Source of the DNA: Chloroflexota bacterium
GTDB taxonomy: Bacteria > Chloroflexota > Dehalococcoidia > Tepidiformales > Tepidiformaceae
Length of the DNA stretch: 7,469 bases
Reading direction: 5' to 3'
Assembly: GCA_021823905.1 (NCBI GenBank)
Contig: JAKALX010000174.1
Location: 1-7,469, forward strand
Shown one piece after another: positions 1-6,687 of the stretch. The notes under the pieces are model-generated. The model searched no databases and had not been told where the DNA came from. It saw only the letters and a program-made list of their open reading frames with translations. Every line of letters begins with the position of its first letter. Position 1 is the first letter of the stretch. Both the position numbers and the translations under genes were made by a program.

Positions 1-7
1 CCCTGAA

Positions 8-28
8 CCCCACCCTTCTCCCACCCCC
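8..28 (-). other. Canonical G-quadruplex motif upstream of lepA
   Basis: The plus strand reads C4-A-C3-TTCT-C3-A-C5, so the minus strand (template for lepA) carries G5-T-G3-AGAA-G3-T-G4. That is four G-tracts of at least three with loops of 1, 4 and 1 bases, which fits the standard quadruplex pattern. Further G-tracts on the same strand lie at 1-3 and 41-44. The motif sits about 17 bases upstream of the putative -10 box of lepA, in the -35 region, and no -35-like hexamer is visible there. The motif is read directly from the sequence. That it folds or matters in the cell is inference. Confidence 0.7.
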
Positions 29-44
29 TAACCACCGCCTCCCC

Positions 45-57
45 TACACTGGGGTTG
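45..57 (+). promoter_or_regulatory. Putative lepA promoter (-10 TACACT), leaderless start
   Basis: TACACT at 45-50 fits the TAnnnT -10 pattern. The GTG start at 57-59 begins seven bases after its last base, which is the usual distance to a transcription start, so +1 would be the G of the start codon. No Shine-Dalgarno sequence stands at a normal distance: GGGG at 51-54 is only two bases from the GTG. No -35 box is visible, and a C-rich run occupies that place. This arrangement is the signature of leaderless mRNAs in other bacteria, and its use here is inferred. Confidence 0.55.
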
Positions 58-1880
58 TGGACCAGGCCCACATTCGCAACTTCTGCATCATTGCCCACAT
101 CGACCATGGCAAATCCACGCTGGCCGACCGGCTGCTCGAAGTGACGGGCACCGTGGCGAAGCGCGACATGGCCGCGCAGCTGCTCGACTCCATGGATCTC
201 GAGCGCGAGAAGGGCATCACGATCAAGGCGGCGGCAGCGCGGATGTCCTACACGGCGCCGGACGGCATCGAGTACGAGTTCAATCTGATCGACACGCCGG
301 GGCACGTCGACTTCGCCTACGAGGTTTCGCGCAGCCTGGCCGCCTGTGAAGGCGCGATCCTGGTGGTCGACGCCTCCCAGGGGATCGAGGCGCAGACGCT
401 GGCGAACGTCTACCTGGCGATGAACCAGAACCTCACGCTCATCCCCGTGCTCAACAAGATCGACCTGCCGCACGCGGAGCCCGAACGGGTGGCCGCCGAG
501 CTTGGACGCGTGATTGGCTTCGCCCGCGAGGGGATCCTCCTCGCGAGCGCGAAGGAAGGCACCGGCATCGCCGAGATCCTGGAGGCGGTGGCGAAGCGGA
601 TCCCGGCGCCCAAAGGCGACCCGGAGCTGCCGCTCCGGGCGCTGATCTTCGATTCGAAGTACGACGCGTACAAGGGCGTGGTCGCCCACGTTCGGGTGTT
701 CGAGGGCCGCCTGGCGGGCCGCGAGCACCTGAAGTTGATGGCGACCGGCGCGACGTTCGAGCCGCTCGAATACGGCGCCTTCAATCCCGGCATGCGTCCG
801 CTCCCCACGCTCGAATGCGGCGAAGTAGGTTATGTCGCCACGGGGCTGAAGGATGTGGCCGACGCACGGGTTGGCGACACGGTGACGCTCCAGTCGAACT
901 CGGCAACGGTGCCGCTGCCGGGCTACCGCCAGGTGAAGCCGATGGTATTCGCGGGCATTTATCCGACCGACTCAGACCAGTACCAGGAGCTGCGCGAGGC
1001 GCTTTCGAAGCTCATCCTGAACGACGCCTCGCTGGTCTACGAGCCAGAATCGTCGGTCGCCCTCGGGTTTGGTTTCCGCTGCGGGTTCCTCGGGCTGCTC
1101 CACCTCGAGATCGTTGGCGAGCGTCTCGAGCGCGAGTACGGGCTTAGCCTCCTGACGACCGCGCCGAGCGTCGAGTACCACGTTCGCACCACGCGCGACG
1201 AGGAGCTGATCGTGGACAACCCGGCCGACCTGCCGGACCCGTCGCGGCTGGCGGAGATCTCGGAGCCGTGGGCGAAAATAGACGTCATCACACCCAGCCG
1301 GTACATCGGCCAGGTGATGGAGCTCGTCACGACGCGCCGTGGTGAGTTCCTGCGAATGGAGTTCCTGGAGCCCGAAAGCGACGTGGCCCCCGGCGAGGCT
1401 CGCGTCCTCCTTGAATACGACGTGCCGATGGCGGAGATCCTGGTGGATTTCTACGACCAGTTGAAGGGTTCGACCAGCGGCTACGCGAGCCTCGACTACC
1501 ACCTGAGCGGGTACCGGCCAGCACGGCTGGTGAAGGTCGACATCCTGGTCAACGGCGTGCCCGTGGACGCGCTCTCGCTGATCACGCACCAGGCGAACGC
1601 CGAACGCGAGGGGCGCGTGCTGGTGAGCAAGCTCCGCACGCTGATCCCGCGGCAGATGTTCGACGTGCCGCTCCAGGCGGCGGTAGGCGGGAAGATCATC
1701 TCGCGCGAGACGATCCGCGCGATGCGCAAGAACGTGCTGGCGAAGTGCTACGGCGGGGACATCACGCGAAAGCGGAAGCTGCTCGAGAAGCAGGCCGAGG
1801 GCAAGAAGAAGATGAAGCGCGTGGGGAGCGTGGAGATTCCGCAGGAAGCCTTTATGGCGGTGCTGCGACTGCGCGAGTGA
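57..1880 (+). CDS. lepA: Elongation factor 4 (LepA), ribosome-associated GTPase
   Basis: This is a complete LepA/EF4, a cytoplasmic translational GTPase that binds the ribosome, resembles EF-G, and has been linked to back-translocation and to ribosome assembly. It has 607 residues; the family is usually about 600. The G domain shows G1 AHIDHGKST (13-21), G2 around GITI (53-56), G3 DTPGH (79-83), G4 NKID (133-136) and G5 SAK (164-166). EF-G-like domains II, III and V follow. The LepA-specific C-terminal domain is clear, with KCYGGDITRKRKLLEKQ at 563-579 and a basic GKKKMKR stretch (582-588) before the conserved IPQEAF. The GTG at 57 is chosen because the conserved N-terminus begins at residue 5, no other ATG, GTG or TTG lies upstream in frame, and the TACACT box abuts it. 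No truncation or missing motif is seen. Confidence 0.98.
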   Translation: MDQAHIRNFCIIAHIDHGKSTLADRLLEVTGTVAKRDMAAQLLDSMDLEREKGITIKAAAARMSYTAPDGIEYEFNLIDTPGHVDFAYEVSRSLAACEGAILVVDASQGIEAQTLANVYLAMNQNLTLIPVLNKIDLPHAEPERVAAELGRVIGFAREGILLASAKEGTGIAEILEAVAKRIPAPKGDPELPLRALIFDSKYDAYKGVVAHVRVFEGRLAGREHLKLMATGATFEPLEYGAFNPGMRPLPTLECGEVGYVATGLKDVADARVGDTVTLQSNSATVPLPGYRQVKPMVFAGIYPTDSDQYQELREALSKLILNDASLVYEPESSVALGFGFRCGFLGLLHLEIVGERLEREYGLSLLTTAPSVEYHVRTTRDEELIVDNPADLPDPSRLAEISEPWAKIDVITPSRYIGQVMELVTTRRGEFLRMEFLEPESDVAPGEARVLLEYDVPMAEILVDFYDQLKGSTSGYASLDYHLSGYRPARLVKVDILVNGVPVDALSLITHQANAEREGRVLVSKLRTLIPRQMFDVPLQAAVGGKIISRETIRAMRKNVLAKCYGGDITRKRKLLEKQAEGKKKMKRVGSVEIPQEAFMAVLRLRE

Positions 1881-1901
1881 GGCGCAAGGCGCAAGGCGTA
1901 A
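1881..1901 (+). repeat. Three tandem heptamers after lepA
   Basis: Directly after the lepA stop codon stand GGCGCAA, GGCGCAA and GGCGTAA, three head-to-tail 7-base units with one mismatch in the last. The repeat lies outside any gene I accept. It may be slippage-prone or a trace of a dispersed intergenic repeat, and no function can be read from it. Confidence 0.7.
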
Positions 1902-1959
1902 GTGAGCAGGGAGCGCGGCGCTGATGGGAACCGGCCGAAACACGCTCGAAATCGCCGGG

Positions 1960-1968
1960 TGGTACATT
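1960..1968 (+). promoter_or_regulatory. Extended -10 promoter for the RAM-domain gene
   Basis: TGG-TACATT (TG at 1960-1961, hexamer at 1963-1968) matches the extended -10 pattern TGnTAnnnT. No good -35 hexamer lies 16-18 bases upstream, and extended -10 promoters often do without one. Transcription would begin near 1975, giving a leader of about 47 bases before the ATG at 2022. That leader holds a possible weak hairpin: CATTG at 1965-1969 with CAATG at 1993-1997, plus inner CCCG/CGGG pairing. Confidence 0.45.
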
Positions 1969-2021
1969 GCCCGCGAGTAGCCCCGACGGGACCAATGCAT
2001 CTCCCAGGAGCGTTTGCCGCC

Positions 2022-2264
2022 ATGATCAAAGCGTTCGTTCTCATCGTCGTCGATCCCGCGAAGACCGTGGACGTCTACAACCAGCTCCGCACCGTCGACG
2101 GCATCAGCGAGGTGTACCAGGTGATGGGGCCGTACGACATCGTCGCCGTGGTCGAGGTTGCGAACCTGACTGACGTGCCGGCGGTGATCAGCCGTCACAT
2201 CCGAGCGGTCCAGGGGATCGAGAGCACCACCACCTGCGTTACATTCCCCGAATCCAACTCGTAA
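2022..2264 (+). CDS. Stand-alone Lrp/AsnC ligand-binding (RAM) domain protein
   Basis: This 80-residue protein matches the ligand-binding RAM domain of Lrp/AsnC regulators and has no helix-turn-helix. The expected beta-alpha-beta-beta-alpha-beta order is visible: strand 2-10, helix 12-24, strands 27-34 and 38-46, helix 49-62, strand 65-74. It carries the conserved turn GPYD at 36-39. Family members bind small effectors, often amino acids, and assemble into rings. Stand-alone copies are known in archaea and several bacteria, with no settled role. The ATG at 2022 is preferred over an in-frame GTG at 1902 because AGGAG at 2006-2010 precedes it and the fold begins at residue 2; the 40 extra residues would be arginine-rich and non-conserved in appearance. 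It lies between lepA and an ABC exporter on the same strand, with its own probable promoter. A role as a metabolite sensor or co-regulator is inference. Confidence 0.88.
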   Translation: MIKAFVLIVVDPAKTVDVYNQLRTVDGISEVYQVMGPYDIVAVVEVANLTDVPAVISRHIRAVQGIESTTTCVTFPESNS

Positions 2265-2290
2265 TCAGGCAATCTCGGGCTGCCGCGGCG

Positions 2291-2306
2291 CGCGCCTAAC
2301 GGCGCG
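2291..2306 (+). other. GC-rich hairpin after the RAM gene
   Basis: CGCGCC, the loop TAAC and GGCGCG form a perfect 6-bp all-GC stem 26 bases after the stop codon of the RAM gene. No T-run follows, so it is not a standard intrinsic terminator. It could pause polymerase or protect the 3' end, but in DNA this GC-rich a short stem may also be chance. Confidence 0.35.
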
Positions 2307-2343
2307 GTCCGCTACCGTGGCTGTTGCCGGGAGGACGGCGAGC

Positions 2344-2399
2344 GGGATCCCACGATGCGTCCGTCGTGCACGGACGGCATCGGCGGACGGGGATGCGCA
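2344..2399 (+). promoter_or_regulatory. Structured leader and ribosome binding site of the ABC ATPase gene
   Basis: A likely Shine-Dalgarno GGGGA (2389-2393) lies six bases before the ATG at 2400. Just upstream is a perfect 7-bp inverted repeat, CGTCCGT / ACGGACG (2358-2364 and 2370-2376, 5-base loop). A second copy of CGGACGG (2384-2390) could pair with the same left arm and would cover the start of the Shine-Dalgarno. GCATC (2377-2381) and GATGC (2392-2396) can also pair across it. A GGGATCCC palindrome is at 2344-2351. No convincing promoter is seen; TACCGT at 2313-2318 is only a weak -10 candidate. Alternative pairings that cover or free the Shine-Dalgarno are an inference. Confidence 0.35.
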
Positions 2400-3143
2400 A
2401 TGTTGCCAAACCAGACCGAAGATGGCTCCGACGTCGTCATCGAAGCGCGGAACGTCGAGAAGATTTACAACACCGAAAGCGTGCGCGTGCACGCGCTGAA
2501 GGGCGTCAGCCTCCAGGTGCGGCGCGGCGAGATGGTCGCGATCATGGGCCCTTCGGGGTGCGGGAAGACCACGCTGCTGAACACGCTCTCGGGGCTGGAC
2601 GATTTCGACGCCGGTCTCGTGCTGATCAACGGCACAGACCTGTCGCACCTCGCGGACGACCGCAAGACTGAGTTTCGCGCGCACGACATGGGCTTCGTTT
2701 TCCAGACGTACAACCTGCTGCCGGTGTTGAGCGCCGTAGAGAACGTCGAGCTGCCGCTGATCGTTTCGGGGACGAAGCCGAAGGCCGCGCGGGAGATGGC
2801 GCTTCGGGCGCTCGACCTGGTCCATTTGCGGGACCGGGCATCGGCGCGACCGGCGCAGCTCTCGGGCGGACAGCGTCAGCGGGTGACGATCGCCCGCGCG
2901 CTGGTGAACCGGCCGGCGATCATCTGGGCCGACGAGCCAACGGGCGCGCTCGATTCGAAGACCGCCAACGAGATCATGGAGCTGATCGTGGACGTGAACC
3001 GCGAGGAGCACCAGACCTGCGTCCTCGTCACGCACGACCCGAAGGTTGCCGCGCGCTGCCACCGCACGATCCACATGGAGGACGGCGAGATCTCGCACGA
3101 GAACACCCAGGCCGAGATGGCCGCGCTGGCCGCGGCCCACTAG
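2400..3143 (+). CDS. ABC transporter ATPase, MacB/LolD/FtsE class
   Basis: This is the cytoplasmic nucleotide-binding subunit of an ABC exporter that works with the FtsX-type permease encoded next. In the 247-residue form the motifs are complete: Walker A GPSGCGKTT (50-58), Q-loop Q102 in VFQTYNLLP, signature LSGGQ (154-158), Walker B IIWADEP with catalytic E179, D-loop ALD (183-185) and switch histidine H212 in VTHD. NLLP after the Q-loop, NVELPL and DEPTGALDS are typical of the MacB/LolD/FtsE group, whose members use ATP to drive movement of extracytoplasmic domains rather than classic substrate passage. The ATG at 2400 is preferred over an in-frame ATG at 2355 because it has a Shine-Dalgarno at the right distance and the extra 15 residues lie over hairpin-forming DNA. 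The stop is nine bases before the permease start, so the two are almost certainly co-transcribed. The exact substrate class is unknown. Confidence 0.95.
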   Translation: MLPNQTEDGSDVVIEARNVEKIYNTESVRVHALKGVSLQVRRGEMVAIMGPSGCGKTTLLNTLSGLDDFDAGLVLINGTDLSHLADDRKTEFRAHDMGFVFQTYNLLPVLSAVENVELPLIVSGTKPKAAREMALRALDLVHLRDRASARPAQLSGGQRQRVTIARALVNRPAIIWADEPTGALDSKTANEIMELIVDVNREEHQTCVLVTHDPKVAARCHRTIHMEDGEISHENTQAEMAALAAAH

Positions 3144-3152
3144 GCGCCGGCG

Positions 3153-6100
3153 ATGGAAGAGCTCTTCGGGATCTCGATGACGTACATCGCGGCAGGGTGC
3201 GTCGCGGCCACGGCGCTCATTTTCCTGTTTGTGGCGTTCATCGCCTGGCGGAACCCGGTGATGTTCAAGAACGGGTTGCGCAACATCCCGCGGCGCAGGG
3301 CTCAGACCGCACTCATTGTGGTGGGTCTCATGCTCTCGACCGTGATCATCACCGCTGCGTTCGGCACGGGCGACACGATGACCCACAGCATCACGAGCGA
3401 GGTGTTCACGATGCTCGGGCCGGTCGACGAGTTCATCATTTGGGACACGAAGTTGCACCCCGCCGCCGAGGACAAGCAGCTCATCCCGCTGGCGGACGTC
3501 CAGAAGTGGCGGGACGAGTTCAAGAACGATCCCGACATCCACGGGTTCCTGCCATCTGTCCGCGAGGTCATGCCGTTTTACAACCAGCGAACACGGCTCA
3601 ACTTCGCGTTCCCGAGGCTGGTTTCGAGCCCGACAGCCGACCTTGACCGCGTCTGGGGCAGACTGAAAGACGTGAATGGCAAACGGATCGAGCTTGGAGC
3701 GAACGAGATCGCGGTGAACGAAGCGCTGGCCGACAAGACGGACACGAAGCCCGGCGACATGGTCACGATCTACTACCTGGACAAGCCGCACGACCTGACG
3801 GTGAAAGCCGTTCTTCCGAACACCATGGTCGCCGGAACGACCGACACGGTCGTCCGCGAGGGCGCCGCGCTCAACTACGATTTCCTCACCGGGCTCACCG
3901 GCCGGCAGGGGATGGCGAACGCGGTCGGCGTCTCCATCGACGGGACAACGCGAGGAGGCCTCGATCGATCGGCGCAGGCGGCGGCCAAGCTAAAGGCCGC
4001 GATTGCCGGCACGAACTTCAAGGTCGAGGAGTCCAAGCGCGACGCGGTCAAGCTGGCCCAGCTCTACGGGAACATCTTCACCACGCTGTTCGTGGTCATC
4101 GGGTTGTTCTCGATCGCGGCGGGCGTGCTGCTCATCTTCTTGATCTTCATCATGCTCGCTGCCGAGCGAAAGCCGGAGATGGGCATGGCGCGAGCGGTTG
4201 GCGCCAAGCGCAGGCAGATCGTCGAGAGTTTCCTGGCCGAAGGGATGGGCTACGACCTTGGATCGGCGACCGTCGGGCTGTTCGTCGGTGTGGCGGTGGC
4301 AGCGATCATGATCGCCTTCGTGAAGTACGGCGCCGGCGACAAACTTGGCCTCAACCTCGAGTTCTCGGTCGCGGCGCGAAGCCTGGCGACCGCGTTCTGC
4401 CTCGGTGTCATCACCACGTTCATCGTCGTTTTCCTGGCCTCGTGGCGGGCGAGCCGCCTGAACATCGTTTCGGCGATCCGTGACCTTCCGGAGTCGCGGC
4501 CCGCGAACCCCGAGGCGGCGACGGCGATCGGCTACCTGCGCGGCACACTCAACGGCTTCGTTGCGTTCGGCTTCATCGTCGTTTCCATCCTCGGCGTGCT
4601 CCACTTCCCGGACCCGCCGATCGCAATTCTCTGCCTGATTGCGAGCATTCCTGGGCCGTGGATCGCGATGCTCCGGAACAGCAACTTCGGCGCTCCACGC
4701 GGCGCCCGGAAAGAGGGCGAGCGCCTCCCCTCGTGGCCGCTCATTCTCGGCGGCGTCACTGCGGTGATCGGCGTCGGCCTGGTGATCCTCGCAAGCTATG
4801 GGCTCGCGCTCCTCGTCGTGCGGCTCACGCGCGATCGCAAGCCGTCGTCGATGCCCACCTGGCTCATCGTCGTTGGATTGCTCGTGCCGCCCCTTGCGCT
4901 GGTGCTGGCCGGCCTGCAGGACCGGGGCCGGCCAGTCGCGTGGAGCGTGGGGGTCGGTGTGGTGGGTCTGGTCTCGGGCGTGATGCTGGTGCAGTGGGGG
5001 ATGGACGCCGACAGGTACTTCCAGTTCGGCCTCGGCGCGTCTCTGATCATGCTCTGGGCGGCTGTGTCGCTGCGCTACTTCCACATCCACGAGCGCTTGA
5101 GCTTCAGCGTCACGAGCGCCGCCCTGCTGGTGTTCTGGTACCTGCTCCCCGGCGGCCGGCTGGAATGGCTCTTCGGCAAGATGGATGCCGGGATCGAGAT
5201 GTTCTTCCTCAGCGGCGCCACCCTCGTGACCTGCGGCACGTTCCTCGTCGTCTACAACGCCGACGTGATCCTCCCGGTGATCGAGCGGGTCGGCTCGCGC
5301 TTCGGCCGGATCGTCCCCGCGGTCAAGACGGCCGTCGCCTACCCGCTGACATCCCGGTTCCGCACCGGCCTGACGATCGCGATGATCGGCCTGATCATGT
5401 TCGTCCTCTCGATGCAAAGCGCCCTGAACACGAACTATGCGAAGGTGTTCAGCAGCGACGACGCGCTCGGCGGCTTCGACGTTCGCGTGATGGTCAACGG
5501 CAACAACCGGACCGGGCCGATCCTGCCCGCGATCGCCGAAGGGAACGCAACGCTGCCACCGGCGCAGCAGGCCGACCTCTCGAAAGTGGTCGCAGCGGGT
5601 GAGATCCGCAGCGCCAGCCCGTTCGAGGTGAACATCAAGGATCCGCTGGCGCCGGTGAGCTCGCCCGACAAAGAGTGGAAGCAGTACTACCTGCTGGGCG
5701 CCGACAACGCCTTCCTCGACGCTCAACGACTGCCGCTCCAGTACCGCGCCTCCGGCTACGCCGACGACGGCGCCGTCTGGCAGGCGGTCAAGTCCGGCGT
5801 GAACCTGGCGGTCATCCCAGCGCTCCTCACCGTGCCGCAGAATGAGTTCAACGGACCGCCAACCGGCATCGATTCGCCGCTCGAACTCGACAAGAGCCGG
5901 ACAAAGGCCGGGTTTGAGCCGTTCAAGCTCACGCTGCGTGACCCCGGAAGCCAGAAGCTCACCGAGATCACGGTCATCGGCCAGATGAGCGACTCGGCGG
6001 CGACGTTCTGGCCAGGGATCATGATGACAAAGACAGATCTGCTGACGGCCTTCCCGGACTCGAAGGGGCAGGCGTTCTTCCTGCGCCTCCAGAAGGGAAC

Positions 6101-6614
6101 CGACGCGACGGCCTACGCGAAGCGCGTCGAGGCAGCGCTCGTGAAGGCGTCCACCGACTCGCTGCGCAAGGTCATCGACGACAACATGGCGGTGAACCGG
6201 ACGTTCCTGAACATGTTCCAGGGGTTCCTCGCGCTCGGCCTGATCGTCGGGATCGCGGCGCTGGGCGTCATCGCGTCGCGAGCGGTGGTGGAGCGGCGGC
6301 AGCAGATCGGCATGTTGCGGGCGATTGGCTATCAACGCCGCATGGTTCAGCTCAGCTTCCTACTCGAATCCGGCTTCATCGCGAGTTCGGGGATCGTCCT
6401 CGGGCTGGCGCTCGGTCTCAGCTTCGCATGGAACCTGTTCACGGGCGGCGCGGTGGGCAGCGGCTCATCAACCGCCAACGTCTCGTTTACGGTTCCCTGG
6501 GCGCAGGTGCTCGGGGTCACGGCGTTTGCGCTGATCGCTTCGCTCGTGATGACCTGGCTGCCGGCACGGGCCGCATCGCGCGTGGCGGTGGCCGAAGCGC
6601 TTCGCTACGAGTAG
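3153..6614 (+). CDS. Large FtsX/MacB-type ABC permease with expanded membrane core
   Basis: This 1153-residue membrane subunit pairs with the ATPase just upstream. I read an N-terminal helix (about 10-31), then module 1: helix 52-71, extracytoplasmic domain 72-307, helices near 308-335, 372-391 and 411-431. A central block of about eight helices follows (near 465-484, 488-507, 528-556, 569-588, 596-616, 624-641, 651-665, 681-702). Module 2 has helix 738-756, extracytoplasmic domain 757-1020, and helices 1022-1043, 1070-1092 and 1115-1137. Both modules carry the cytoplasmic coupling segment: ERKPEMGMARAVGAKRRQI at 338-356 and VERRQQIGMLRAIGYQRR at 1046-1063. Usual ten-helix relatives are about 800-850 residues with two central helices, so this one is clearly enlarged. 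No Shine-Dalgarno precedes ATG 3153, so it is likely coupled to the ATPase; ATG 3177 (GGGA five bases upstream) is an alternative start. The substrate is unknown, and lipid, lipoprotein, peptide or cell-wall control are all possible. Confidence 0.92.
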   Translation: MEELFGISMTYIAAGCVAATALIFLFVAFIAWRNPVMFKNGLRNIPRRRAQTALIVVGLMLSTVIITAAFGTGDTMTHSITSEVFTMLGPVDEFIIWDTKLHPAAEDKQLIPLADVQKWRDEFKNDPDIHGFLPSVREVMPFYNQRTRLNFAFPRLVSSPTADLDRVWGRLKDVNGKRIELGANEIAVNEALADKTDTKPGDMVTIYYLDKPHDLTVKAVLPNTMVAGTTDTVVREGAALNYDFLTGLTGRQGMANAVGVSIDGTTRGGLDRSAQAAAKLKAAIAGTNFKVEESKRDAVKLAQLYGNIFTTLFVVIGLFSIAAGVLLIFLIFIMLAAERKPEMGMARAVGAKRRQIVESFLAEGMGYDLGSATVGLFVGVAVAAIMIAFVKYGAGDKLGLNLEFSVAARSLATAFCLGVITTFIVVFLASWRASRLNIVSAIRDLPESRPANPEAATAIGYLRGTLNGFVAFGFIVVSILGVLHFPDPPIAILCLIASIPGPWIAMLRNSNFGAPRGARKEGERLPSWPLILGGVTAVIGVGLVILASYGLALLVVRLTRDRKPSSMPTWLIVVGLLVPPLALVLAGLQDRGRPVAWSVGVGVVGLVSGVMLVQWGMDADRYFQFGLGASLIMLWAAVSLRYFHIHERLSFSVTSAALLVFWYLLPGGRLEWLFGKMDAGIEMFFLSGATLVTCGTFLVVYNADVILPVIERVGSRFGRIVPAVKTAVAYPLTSRFRTGLTIAMIGLIMFVLSMQSALNTNYAKVFSSDDALGGFDVRVMVNGNNRTGPILPAIAEGNATLPPAQQADLSKVVAAGEIRSASPFEVNIKDPLAPVSSPDKEWKQYYLLGADNAFLDAQRLPLQYRASGYADDGAVWQAVKSGVNLAVIPALLTVPQNEFNGPPTGIDSPLELDKSRTKAGFEPFKLTLRDPGSQKLTEITVIGQMSDSAATFWPGIMMTKTDLLTAFPDSKGQAFFLRLQKGTDATAYAKRVEAALVKASTDSLRKVIDDNMAVNRTFLNMFQGFLALGLIVGIAALGVIASRAVVERRQQIGMLRAIGYQRRMVQLSFLLESGFIASSGIVLGLALGLSFAWNLFTGGAVGSGSSTANVSFTVPWAQVLGVTAFALIASLVMTWLPARAASRVAVAEALRYE

Positions 6615-6628
6615 CGGCAGGCCACACG

Positions 6629-6660
6629 AAAAAGTGGCCAGTGATTGCTCACTGGCCACT
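6629..6660 (-). terminator. Intrinsic terminator of the minus-strand unit
   Basis: AGTGGCCAGTGA (6633-6644) and TCACTGGCCACT (6649-6660) form a perfect 12-bp stem with a 4-base loop. On the minus strand the stem is followed by TTTTT (complement of 6629-6633), the standard rho-independent layout, 28 bases past the stop of the 65-residue gene. A smaller hairpin, CTTCG-AGT-CGAAG at 6673-6685, lies between. On the plus strand no T-run follows, but the stem stands just after the permease stop and may help end that transcript too. GGCCAC at 6620-6625 could pair with 6634-6639 as a competing 6-bp stem. Confidence 0.85.
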
Positions 6661-6687
6661 CGCTGGCACGAACTTCGAGTCGAAGCG

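Noticed and set aside
1902..2021. A GTG start giving the RAM protein 40 more residues
   Set aside because: The extension is arginine-rich and crosses the extended -10 promoter; ATG 2022 has AGGAG upstream and starts exactly at the fold.
2313..2318. TACCGT as the -10 box of the ABC transporter operon
   Set aside because: It matches the consensus weakly, has no -35 or TG extension, and such hexamers are common, so it is mentioned only as a weak candidate.
2355..2399. An ATG giving the ABC ATPase 15 more residues
   Set aside because: GGGA does lie seven bases upstream, so it is not impossible. The extra residues include two cysteines, overlie hairpin-forming DNA and precede the conserved domain, while ATG 2400 has its own good site.
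3990..6335. A 781-codon open frame antisense to the permease
   Set aside because: It lies wholly opposite a clear gene, and its product is dominated by Arg, His, Asp and Glu with no domain, as is usual for the antisense frame of GC-rich coding DNA. The same applies to minus-strand frames at 972-2198 and 2265-3791.
6617..6664. A CRISPR repeat or riboswitch from the repeated GGCCA elements
   Set aside because: There are only three short copies within one hairpin region, with no spacers and no downstream plus-strand gene. Terminator explains it.
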